Source of the DNA: a virus
Virus record (IMG/VR): IMGVR_UViG_3300005536_000083
Span: 1 to 22,412 of that record
DNA length: 22,412 bases
Strand: one strand, 5' to 3'
Shown: one piece after another, positions 1 to 6,696 of the stretch
How the letters are laid out: every line of letters starts with the position of its first letter
Position numbering within the stretch: the first letter of the stretch is position 1
Notes under the pieces: model-generated
Told to the model about the DNA's origin: nothing
Seen by the model: the letters and a program-made list of their open reading frames with translations, nothing else
The model's database searches: none
Program-made: the position numbers and the translations under genes

Positions 1-155
1 AGACGCCGCAGCCGGGCTCCGAGCCCAGGAGCAAGCCGAGCCTGAAGCCTGCCCGCAAGACGGCCAGCCGCTCAAGGAAGGCCCCGACGGAGGACTCTTC
101 TGCCCCTTCGACGGATGGCGGCCAGGAGACCGATACGTCGGCTGCTGACGACTGA
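1..155 (+). CDS. C-terminal end of an unidentified head-region protein (partial)
   Basis: The frame beginning at base 3 is open to the TGA at 153-155 and encodes about 50 residues. The first part is rich in Lys, Arg, Ser and Pro. The last part is acidic and ends DTSAADD. Such a low-complexity, probably disordered tail cannot be assigned to a family. Its place just before spike and connector genes suggests a head morphogenesis or capsid-associated protein, but this is inference. The following gene has its own ribosome binding site 36 bases downstream. The start lies outside the window. Confidence 0.55.
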   Translation, partial: TPQPGSEPRSKPSLKPARKTASRSRKAPTEDSSAPSTDGGQETDTSAADD

Positions 156-190
156 CCACGACCTGACGACGCCCGGGAGGGAGGTAACCC

Positions 191-2164
191 GTGGGCGAGA
201 GCATCCGCAACCGTGACGCCGGCAGTAGCGGCCTCACCGTGCAGCACAATCCCGATGGCCACGCCTCGGATTGCCACGCCCTCTCCGTGTCCCTCTCTGC
301 GACGTCCGGCCGGGCCAGTGCGCTGCATGTCTCCTCGGACAACCCGTCGGCCCCGGCCGCGCTGGCGCAGGGACCGGGAACGCTACTGGACCTACGGAAC
401 GCGGCGGGCACCTCCCGGTTCTCGGTAGGTCAGGACGGCACGCTCACCATCGCCGGGACGCCGCTGGGTGATTCGGCGTTTCTGGACGTGGGCACGACGG
501 CCGGCACGGTCGCGGCCGGGGATGATGCCAGGTTCTCGGCCGCTGCGCCTTGGGTGTTCGACGTGACCGCGTCGGCTTACGGTGCGGTCGGTGACGCCTA
601 TTTGGTCACGGACGGGGCGATGTCCAGTGGGTCGGCGGTGCTGACCAGCGTCACCGCGAACTGGTCGGCGTCGGTGGTCGGTAAGGCGATCGCCGTGAAG
701 GGCGCGGCCGCGACAGGTGTCACCACCTTGGTCACGACGGTTGCGTCCCGGCAGAGCGCATCACAGATCACCTTGTCGGCTGCGAACGCGTCCGGGGGCG
801 CAGTGTCGGGCGCGCAGGTGGTGTGGGGCACCGACGACACCGCCGCGATCCAAGCCGCGACCGATGCTGCCGAGGCGTACCTGACCACGCACACCTACGC
901 CCAGGTGTACTTCCCGCCGCGGCCGTACATCGTGGCCGGCGCGCTGAGCAGCGCCAAGTCCGGCAACGGGCAGATCGTGTTCGGTGCGTACTCGACCAGC
1001 GCCGTGAAGAAGATCCTGGAGTTCAGGGGCGAAACCGACGGGGCAGCAGCGGTCCGGCATTGGCAGCAGACGACGCCGCAGTTCGCCGGGTCGTGCTTGA
1101 TCTCGCTGGGCGTGTACGCGTCCACCAGCGCGCAGACCACCAGCATCAACGCCGACGGCAACCCCGGTGTGATCTCCGGCCCGAACGAGGGCTCCGGCTA
1201 TGGCGTGAACTCCGGCGGCGCCGTCTTCTCCAACATGATGGCCGTCCTCACGAACCTGGCCATCCTCACCACCCACTCCGCGTACGGGCTGACGTACGGG
1301 GCCGCGAACTTCTTCGGGTGCGCGAACGCCCACGTGGAGAACATCGGGTACGGCACACTCGGAGCGGTCGCAGCCCCATCCACCGACTACTCCTCGCCCG
1401 GCACGTTCGGCACCGGCCTGGCCGTCGGCCTGCTCCTCCCCGCACCCGGCAACAACGACCACGTCATCGCCCGCAACATCTCCTGCGGCGGCGGCTACAC
1501 CTACGCCCTGTTCCTCACCGAACACGCCGTCGTCGACCGCTACATGGCCCTCTACTGCTGGGCGGGCCTGTGCGCGATCGGCAACTACGCCGGATCCGTG
1601 GGCTCGGTCCACGCCATGAAAGTCCTGTCGGCGTCGATCGAGGCGTGCACGCACGAGCTGTACATCGTCGGCGTCGGCTCCCAGGGAGTCGGCCCGATCA
1701 TCGACATCGACCAGCTGTCTACCGAGTCCAGCACCCCGAACATTGCGGGCAGCAGTGCGGGTGCGATGAACGGGGCGCTCGGCAAGGTGAAGCTGACGGG
1801 CCTGTTCACGGAGTCCGGTGTCAGCGTCTCCAACCCGACGGGCATCGAACTCGTCAACGGGCAGGTACCCAGGGCGATCAAGCGGAAGACGACGACGTTC
1901 ACCTGCAGCCCGATCGACCGCACGCTCGTGTGTGACACCAGCAGTGCTGGCTTCACCGGCACGCTGCCGGCCGCGGACTTCAACCCGGTCGAGTACGTGT
2001 TCAAGAACGTCGGCGCCAACAACCTGACCGTGGCGACGACCAGCTCGCAGCTGATCTACACCACCAGCGGCACTGGTGCCACCACGGCGACCGTGGGCAC
2101 GGGCGCCACTCTGCGCGTGCAGGCTATGTACAACGGAAGCACCTGGGGTTGGTATGACGTCTAA
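191..2164 (+). CDS. Pectate-lyase-like beta-helix spike protein
   Basis: This 657-residue protein is probably a surface spike or fibre that binds or cleaves a host glycan. A GTG start follows GGGAGGGAGG at about 176-184. Residues 1-120 look like an attachment part, with a stretch LDVGTTAGTVAAGDD (98-112) typical of phage fibre proteins. The Pectate_lyase_3 signature is split: SAYGAVGD at 128-135 and GTDDTAAIQAATDAA at 213-227, separated by an inserted Thr/Ser/Ala-rich module of about 75 residues. A long Gly/Asn-rich region compatible with a right-handed beta-helix follows, then a small C-terminal beta domain (about 565-657). I see no certain catalytic residues. The gene lies in the head-connector module, so it could decorate the head rather than the tail tip. 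It overlaps the connector gene by 11 bases. Confidence 0.8.
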   Translation: MGESIRNRDAGSSGLTVQHNPDGHASDCHALSVSLSATSGRASALHVSSDNPSAPAALAQGPGTLLDLRNAAGTSRFSVGQDGTLTIAGTPLGDSAFLDVGTTAGTVAAGDDARFSAAAPWVFDVTASAYGAVGDAYLVTDGAMSSGSAVLTSVTANWSASVVGKAIAVKGAAATGVTTLVTTVASRQSASQITLSAANASGGAVSGAQVVWGTDDTAAIQAATDAAEAYLTTHTYAQVYFPPRPYIVAGALSSAKSGNGQIVFGAYSTSAVKKILEFRGETDGAAAVRHWQQTTPQFAGSCLISLGVYASTSAQTTSINADGNPGVISGPNEGSGYGVNSGGAVFSNMMAVLTNLAILTTHSAYGLTYGAANFFGCANAHVENIGYGTLGAVAAPSTDYSSPGTFGTGLAVGLLLPAPGNNDHVIARNISCGGGYTYALFLTEHAVVDRYMALYCWAGLCAIGNYAGSVGSVHAMKVLSASIEACTHELYIVGVGSQGVGPIIDIDQLSTESSTPNIAGSSAGAMNGALGKVKLTGLFTESGVSVSNPTGIELVNGQVPRAIKRKTTTFTCSPIDRTLVCDTSSAGFTGTLPAADFNPVEYVFKNVGANNLTVATTSSQLIYTTSGTGATTATVGTGATLRVQAMYNGSTWGWYDV

Positions 2165-3215
2165 CCCCTGGTACGCGACCCGCGAGGAGATCAAGGCGGA
2201 GCTCGACGTCAAGGAGACCGCCCGCTCCAACGCGCGTATTGACCGGGCGCTCGCCGACGCGACGGAGTCCGTGCACGGCCTGCTGCACCGCGTGTTCTAC
2301 CCGGAGACCGACACCCGCTACTTCGACTGGCCCAACTCCCAGTCCGGCACGTCGTGGCGGTTGTGGCTGGACGCGTCCGAAGTCGTCTCCGTCAGCGCCC
2401 TCGTGTCGGGTGGCGTCACGATCGCGGCCAGCGACTACTTCCTGGAGCCCAACGTCTACGGGCCGCCATACAACCGCATCGAGATCGACCTCGCCTCCTC
2501 CGCGGCGTTCGGTGGCGGCGACACCCACCAGCGCGATGTCGGGGTCACTGGCGTGTGGGCGGGCTGCCCCCTCGTCGAATCGCAGACGGGCACCATCGTT
2601 GAAGCCCTCGACGCGTCCGAGACCGGTATCGACGTGGACGCCGCCACATCTGCGGCCGTCGGCGTCGGCAGCCTGCTCCGTATCGACTCCGAGCGGGTCA
2701 TCGTCACCGGCCGGCAGAACCTCGACACTGGGCAGACGTTGGGTGGCAGCGGGCTGACGGTGCAGAACAGTGCGGTCACCGTCGCCGTGCAGTCCGGTGG
2801 CGCGTTCGCTGCCGGGGAGACAATCCTCGTCGACTCCGAGCGGATGCTTGTCGAGGACATCGCAGGCAACAACCTCACCGTGCGCAGGGCGTGGGACGGG
2901 TCGACGATTGCCACCCACAGTGTCGGCGCCACGATCTACGCTCCGCGGACCCTGACCGTGGCCCGTGGCGCGCTCGGCACCACTGCGGCCACGCATCTCA
3001 CGGCCGCGACCGTGTACCGGTGGGATCCTCCAGGCCCGGTCCGGCAGCTGTGCGTAGCCGAGGCCCTCGTCGACCTCCTGCAGGGCCGTTCCGGGTACGC
3101 GCGGACGGCCGGCTCCGGGGAGAACGAGCGGGAGGTCACGGGGCGCGGGCTGAAGGAACTCCGCGAGCGGGTGTACGTCTCTCACGGGCGTAAAGCCCGG
3201 ATGCGGAGCGTGTGA
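2154..3215 (+). CDS. Head-tail connector (adaptor) protein with internal repeats
   Basis: This 353-residue protein probably forms the ring joining the portal to the tail (adaptor, gp6/gp15-like role). The N-terminal 140 residues are mostly helical and then beta, with PWYATREEIKAELDV near the start, as in Streptomyces phage connectors. Residues 145-290 are an inserted beta-rich part with duplications: DSER occurs at 178-181 and again at 227-230, and LTVRRAWDGSTIATH (241-255) is echoed by LTVARGALGTTAATH (267-281). The C-terminal helix (296-345) resumes the connector fold with VRQLCVAEALVDLLQGRSGY. The ATG was chosen because upstream codons lie entirely inside the spike gene. The gene order spike-connector-neck-terminator supports the assignment. 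Confidence 0.75.
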   Translation: MTSNPWYATREEIKAELDVKETARSNARIDRALADATESVHGLLHRVFYPETDTRYFDWPNSQSGTSWRLWLDASEVVSVSALVSGGVTIAASDYFLEPNVYGPPYNRIEIDLASSAAFGGGDTHQRDVGVTGVWAGCPLVESQTGTIVEALDASETGIDVDAATSAAVGVGSLLRIDSERVIVTGRQNLDTGQTLGGSGLTVQNSAVTVAVQSGGAFAAGETILVDSERMLVEDIAGNNLTVRRAWDGSTIATHSVGATIYAPRTLTVARGALGTTAATHLTAATVYRWDPPGPVRQLCVAEALVDLLQGRSGYARTAGSGENEREVTGRGLKELRERVYVSHGRKARMRSV

Positions 3216-3217
3216 CG

Positions 3218-3592
3218 ATGCGCCTCGACGTCTCCACCAACAGCCGCGGCCCGCTCTTCGACGGCCGTGCCCAGCGTGTCGCGAACCAGTTCGTCGACCG
3301 CTTCGAGCGGAACCTCGCCGAGGAGGGCCGCAGCATCCTCCTCGAAGAGCTTGACCGGGTCCTGAAGACACAAACCCCGTACTACACGACCCGGATCGAG
3401 GTCGTGGACGGCAACAAGATCTGGGACAACCGCATGATCTACGGGCCGTGGCTGGCGGGGATCGGCTCGCGGAACTATCCGGTGACGAAGTTCAAGGGCT
3501 ACGACCACTGGACCGTGGCCCGGGACCGGCTGAACGCCCGTAAGCAGGGCATCGGTGAGCGGCTGCTGCGCCGGTACACGGGACGGATGTGA
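3218..3592 (+). CDS. Neck protein, HK97 gp10-like
   Basis: This 124-residue basic protein has TPYYTTRIEV followed by IYGPWLAGIGSRN, a pattern I associate with the neck/tail-completion proteins of Streptomyces phages. It probably joins the connector to the tail terminator. The ATG is preferred because GGAG at 3205-3208 sits 9 bases ahead. A GTG at 3212, overlapping the previous stop, would add two residues but leaves only 3 bases to that ribosome binding site. The stop at 3590-3592 is 6 bases from the next start, which indicates translational coupling. The family call rests on context and pattern, not on a search. Confidence 0.65.
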   Translation: MRLDVSTNSRGPLFDGRAQRVANQFVDRFERNLAEEGRSILLEELDRVLKTQTPYYTTRIEVVDGNKIWDNRMIYGPWLAGIGSRNYPVTKFKGYDHWTVARDRLNARKQGIGERLLRRYTGRM

Positions 3593-3598
3593 TGCCCT

Positions 3599-4057
3599 GT
3601 GTCGCTTGACCTCACCACCTATCGCAGCGCGGTCACATCGCACGCTCAGGCGCTCGGCTTGTTCGAGCAGGTCCTCGGCCACGAGCCGGTGTCCGCGCCC
3701 GGCTCCGGCCTGGTCTACGCGCTGTGGGTGAAGCGGATCACGCCTATCCCGGCGCGTTCCGGGCTCGCCTCGGTGTCGGCGCGCCTGGAGCTGACCGGCC
3801 GCGTCCTCATGCCTGCGGACACCGAGCCGCAGGACGACGTCGATGTGGCGGTGACGGGTGCGGTGGATGGGCTGATGAACGCGTATGCGGGTGACTTCGA
3901 GTTGGGTGGGAGCGTCGCGAACGTCGACCTGCTCGGTATGCATGGGGCGCCGTTGGGTGCGGAGTTCGGTTACGCCCGTTTCGACAGCACGACGTACCGG
4001 GTGGCCACGCTGACCGTGCCCCTGATCCTCAACGACGTTTGGACGGAGGCACCGTAG
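3599..4057 (+). CDS. Tail terminator protein
   Basis: This 152-residue protein probably caps the finished tail tube and joins it to the neck. Its helical start (LTTYRSAVTSHAQALGLFEQVLG) followed by alternating beta strands and a central helix (VDVAVTGAVDGLMNAYAG) matches the usual terminator size and layout. The ATG at 3592 is not usable because it runs into a stop after five codons, so GTG at 3599 is the likely start. It lies exactly where terminators sit in siphovirus gene order, between neck and tail tube genes. The stop directly abuts the next ATG. Confidence 0.65.
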   Translation: MSLDLTTYRSAVTSHAQALGLFEQVLGHEPVSAPGSGLVYALWVKRITPIPARSGLASVSARLELTGRVLMPADTEPQDDVDVAVTGAVDGLMNAYAGDFELGGSVANVDLLGMHGAPLGAEFGYARFDSTTYRVATLTVPLILNDVWTEAP

Positions 4058-4486
4058 ATGACGGACATGCGGCTTGAGATTGACGACGAGGACTGCACCG
4101 AGCACATCCGGTGGCAGCTCGAAGTCGACGGTGCCGACTACAGCAGCGACTTCGACCGCCTCGCTATCAACACGCCAGCGCAGGTGCACGTGGTGCCACG
4201 CAAGGACAAGGCGTCGCTGCACCGTGTCCTCGGCGCGCGCGGCTTCACCATCCTCATCGACAACCCCAGCGAGCGGCTCCTCGCTCTGGTCGACGGCGGC
4301 AAGCGAATCCACCACATCAAGCCCTCCGTGTCCGGCCAGGCGATGCCCGTACCCGTGTACTTCCACGAGGAGTGGACCGACCCCGACGGCGTCCGCCGCA
4401 TGTTCGGCAGCCTCGCCCACGACCCGAGCAACGGCCCCCTGTGGGTCACCGAACCCGTTGGCGCCGACGCGTCAGGAAGGGAGTGA
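4058..4486 (+). CDS. Unknown protein between tail terminator and tail tube genes
   Basis: I do not recognise this 142-residue acidic protein. It starts at the base after the terminator stop (TAGATG), so it is translated with its neighbour. The sequence mixes charged strands with a conserved-looking core: DFDRLAINTPAQVHVVPRKDK, then FTILIDNPSERLLALVDGGKRIHHIK and YFHEEWTDPDG. No membrane segment or signal peptide is visible. Its place between terminator and tail tube suggests a minor tail or tail-completion role, but that is inference only. Confidence 0.6.
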   Translation: MTDMRLEIDDEDCTEHIRWQLEVDGADYSSDFDRLAINTPAQVHVVPRKDKASLHRVLGARGFTILIDNPSERLLALVDGGKRIHHIKPSVSGQAMPVPVYFHEEWTDPDGVRRMFGSLAHDPSNGPLWVTEPVGADASGRE

Positions 4487-4489
4487 ACC

Positions 4490-5242
4490 GTGGCCAAATC
4501 CAGTGGGCTCGGCGACGGGCTCCTCATCGCCGGATACGACGCGAGCGGCGACATCCAGCAGCTCGGCTCCATCAGCGGCGGGCCTGCGCTGCTGAACATG
4601 ACCGGCATCAACAAGTCCGCCTACGAACGCCAGGGCGGACTCCGGTCAGGGCAGATCGAGTTCACCGCCTTCCACAACCACGTCGCCGTCACCGGGGCAA
4701 CGCACGACAAACTCGCCGCACTGCCCACCACGGACGTCATCCTCAGCTACCTACGGGGCACGACGCTGGGCGACCCCTCCGCGAGCCTGGTGGCGAAGCA
4801 GGTCAACTATGACGGCACCCGCGGCGACGACGGCATGCTCACGTTCGCGGTGTCGGCGCAGTCGAACGGATACGGCATCGAGTGGGGCCGTCAGCTGACG
4901 GCCGGGGTGCGCACGGACACCGGGGCGACGAACGGTACGAGCATCGACACGGCGGCGTCCGCGAGCTTTGGCGGGCAGGCGTATTTGCACGTCACCGCGT
5001 TCACTGGCACGGACGCGACGATCAAGATCCAGGACAGTGCCGACAACTCCAGCTTCACGGACGTCGCGAGCTTCGCGTTCACGCAGGTCACCGCCGCGCC
5101 GACGTCGGAGCGGATCGCCCTGTCGAACACGGCCACGATCCGCCGGTACGTCCGCGTGATCACGGTGACGACGGGCGGGTTCAGCTCGCTGTCATTCGCC
5201 GTCAACATGATCAAAAACGAGATAGCAGGGCAGGTCTTCTGA
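4490..5242 (+). CDS. Tail tube protein 1 with C-terminal beta-sandwich domain
   Basis: This 250-residue protein appears to be a tail tube subunit. The GTG start follows AGGAAGGGAG at about 4474-4483. Residues 1-133 are paralogous to the tail tube protein at 5695-6102. Both begin MAK..GLG, share TG(I/V)(N/D)KSA.ER (here 38-47), and share G.LTF.V (here 115-121). Residues about 155-250 form an extra beta-rich domain (QAYLHVTAFTGTDATIKIQD, then RRYVRVITVTTGG) resembling the discoidin or carbohydrate-binding-like domains that decorate some tail tubes. The stop overlaps the next start in ATGA. Which of the two paralogs builds most of the tube cannot be decided from sequence. Confidence 0.72.
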   Translation: MAKSSGLGDGLLIAGYDASGDIQQLGSISGGPALLNMTGINKSAYERQGGLRSGQIEFTAFHNHVAVTGATHDKLAALPTTDVILSYLRGTTLGDPSASLVAKQVNYDGTRGDDGMLTFAVSAQSNGYGIEWGRQLTAGVRTDTGATNGTSIDTAASASFGGQAYLHVTAFTGTDATIKIQDSADNSSFTDVASFAFTQVTAAPTSERIALSNTATIRRYVRVITVTTGGFSSLSFAVNMIKNEIAGQVF

Positions 5243-5688
5243 TGGCCATTCACCTGTCGCGGCCCGACCCGCTGATGCCCGCCGGCGCCTACAAGACGTA
5301 CGCCGTGGTGCAGCCGCTGCGCACGCACTGGCGGCCGGCGACCTGCGCCGAGGTGGACTGCCCGCACTACCTCAACGGGTGGCGGACCCGTGTGGAGAAC
5401 CTGACCCCGGATCTGCTGCACGCGGCGAAGACGTCCGGCCGCCGGTACACGGTGCAGCAGATCGCCGAGGGCGAGAGCTACCTCGTGTTCCAGCCTGGGC
5501 AGCCGTGCTTCGCGACGGCGCGGCATCGGACGCAGGTGGGCCGGCCGCCGCTGTATGTGGTGCGGGACGGGGACTGGCGGGGGAATCCGCGCGGCACGAA
5601 GGACCGGGTGCACCTGACGCCGGACAACTGGCTTGAAGACTTCGCTGGGCATCAGCAGAAGATCGCAGACGAAATCGAGAAGGGGTGA
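5242..5688 (+). CDS. Conserved-type phage protein with Cys/His pattern between tail tube genes
   Basis: This 148-residue protein has no function I can assign, but the pattern recalls a family seen in actinophage tail modules. It has C35-x4-C40-x-H42 (TCAEVDCPHYLNGW) and later C89 and H95 (GQPCFATARHR), which could bind a metal or form disulfides. YVVRDGDWRGNPRG follows, then a C-terminal acidic helix. The ATG overlaps the previous stop by one base (ATGA), and a longer upstream reading frame lies inside the tail tube gene and was discounted. It is flanked by two tail tube paralogs, so a part in tube assembly or completion is possible. Confidence 0.65.
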   Translation: MAIHLSRPDPLMPAGAYKTYAVVQPLRTHWRPATCAEVDCPHYLNGWRTRVENLTPDLLHAAKTSGRRYTVQQIAEGESYLVFQPGQPCFATARHRTQVGRPPLYVVRDGDWRGNPRGTKDRVHLTPDNWLEDFAGHQQKIADEIEKG

Positions 5689-5694
5689 CCAGTC

Positions 5695-6102
5695 ATGGCC
5701 AAGGCTCACGGCTTGGGGCAAACGACACTCAGTGTCGACGATTCGAGTGGTACCGCCCGGGCCATCAAGAACGACATCACGAACTGGCAGATGTCCACCC
5801 CCAGGGGCGTGCAGGACGTCACCGGCGTGGACAAGTCGGCGAACGAGCGGCTGCTCCTGCTGGCGGACGGTTCGGTGACGCTGAACGGTGTGTTCAACGC
5901 GGCCTCCAACCAGTCGCACGACGTGTTCAAGACCGTCTCGTCGACGTCGGTGAACCGGACGGTGACGCAGACCGTGAACGGCGTGACGCTCGCGATGGAG
6001 ATGCTGCCGACGGACTACCAGCTGACCCGCGCGGATTCCGGTGAGCTCACGTTCTCGGTGCCGCTGTCCTTGGCCGATGGCGCAGTCCCGACATGGGCAT
6101 AA
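5695..6102 (+). CDS. Tail tube protein 2 (probable major tail protein)
   Basis: This 135-residue protein is probably the main tail tube subunit. GAGAAGGGG precedes the ATG. Features typical of actinophage major tail proteins are DDSSGTARAIKNDIT (15-29), VTGVDKSANERLLLLADGS (42-60), the NQSHDVFKTV region and SGELTFSVPLSLADG (115-129), ending VPTWA. It is the domain-only version of the gene at 4490-5242. It sits just before the chaperone pair and the tape measure, the standard position for the major tail gene. The following chaperone start is 37 bases downstream and has its own ribosome binding site. Confidence 0.8.
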   Translation: MAKAHGLGQTTLSVDDSSGTARAIKNDITNWQMSTPRGVQDVTGVDKSANERLLLLADGSVTLNGVFNAASNQSHDVFKTVSSTSVNRTVTQTVNGVTLAMEMLPTDYQLTRADSGELTFSVPLSLADGAVPTWA

Positions 6103-6139
6103 CTGTCAATTCGGACACATCGAGAAAGGTGGCCTGACA

Positions 6140-6544
6140 GTGGGCTACAAAGCAGGCGTCCGCGCGGTGACGATCCAGTTCGCTGCCGGCCACCCCCACC
6201 ACGGCGCCGAAGCCCGCGTGCGCGGCATGAACTTCGGCGAATACATGGCTGCCACAGGCCTCGACGGCGGCGACGGCGAGGACTCCGCCGCCAGCATGAA
6301 ACGGCTTGGAGAGAACCTCCTCTCCTGGAACCTCGAAGACGACAACGGACAGCCGATCCCCGCCACCCCCGAAGGCCTCACCCAGATCGACCAAGGCCTC
6401 GCCCGCGCCCTCAACAACGCCTACGTCGACGCGCTCGTGGGGGTGCACGACGCTGACCCTTTGCCGCAGAGCTCGCCCTCTGGCGAGCCGTCCCTGGTGG
6501 AATCCGTGCCGATGGAAGCACTGTCACCGAGCCTGGCGAGCTGA
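6140..6544 (+). CDS. Tail assembly chaperone, gpG-like (zero-frame product)
   Basis: This 134-residue protein is the zero-frame product of a chaperone gene equivalent to lambda G. Such proteins coat the tape measure during tail assembly and are absent from the virion. The GTG at 6140 is preferred over a longer upstream frame because GAGAAAGGTGG at 6122-6132 precedes it and the longer frame overlaps the tail tube gene. Residues 1-105 are a globular part (VRGMNFGEYMAATGL, then a helix ending NNAYVDALVGVHDAD). The last 25 residues are Pro/Ser-rich, as expected for a tail used only when ribosomes do not slip. A heptamer CCCTTTG in the zero frame at 6457-6463 gives the longer form. Confidence 0.8.
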   Translation: MGYKAGVRAVTIQFAAGHPHHGAEARVRGMNFGEYMAATGLDGGDGEDSAASMKRLGENLLSWNLEDDNGQPIPATPEGLTQIDQGLARALNNAYVDALVGVHDADPLPQSSPSGEPSLVESVPMEALSPSLAS

Positions 6545-6696
6545 AGAAGGCCCGGTACCTGCTCGGCCTGCTGGAGCGGTTCCCGGGCTACACCCTGTCC
6601 TCGCTGATGGAGGAGGACACCGAGCTGATGCGCCTCGTCGAGATCGAGGAGCTCGGCGGCGCACGCGACCGAGGAGGGGAGGCGGACGATGTCTGA
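6140..6696 (+). CDS. Tail assembly chaperone, gpGT-like -1 frameshift fusion
   Basis: A programmed -1 shift at CCCTTTG (6457-6463) would join the first 108 codons of the zero frame to 77 codons of the -1 frame, giving 185 residues and ending at TGA 6694-6696. The -1 frame has a stop at 6454-6456 immediately before the heptamer and is then open across 80 codons, exactly where slippage would place the ribosome. Its sequence is helix-forming: AAELALWRAV, then ELKKARYLLGLLERF and EEDTELMRLVEIEELGG. The fusion ends 8 bases into the tape measure gene. In known phages the T part binds the tape measure. The efficiency cannot be read from sequence. Confidence 0.75.
6457..6463 (+). promoter_or_regulatory. 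Slippery heptamer for -1 programmed frameshift
   Basis: The sequence CCCTTTG fits XXXYYYZ. In the zero frame it reads C CCT TTG, and after slipping back one base CCC TTT G. It lies between the two chaperone frames and is the first point at which the -1 frame becomes open, directly after a -1 frame TGA. No obvious single pseudoknot was worked out downstream. Confidence 0.75.

Noticed and set aside
761-2230. Long minus-strand frame opposite the spike gene
   Set aside because: Low-complexity Gly/Val/Arg composition, with no ribosome binding site or family signal; the + strand gene has clear motifs.
4882-5241. Upstream extension of the Cys/His protein
   Set aside because: It lies wholly inside the tail tube 1 gene and is His/Arg/Gly-rich; ATG 5242 overlaps the stop of tail tube 1 in the usual ATGA coupling.
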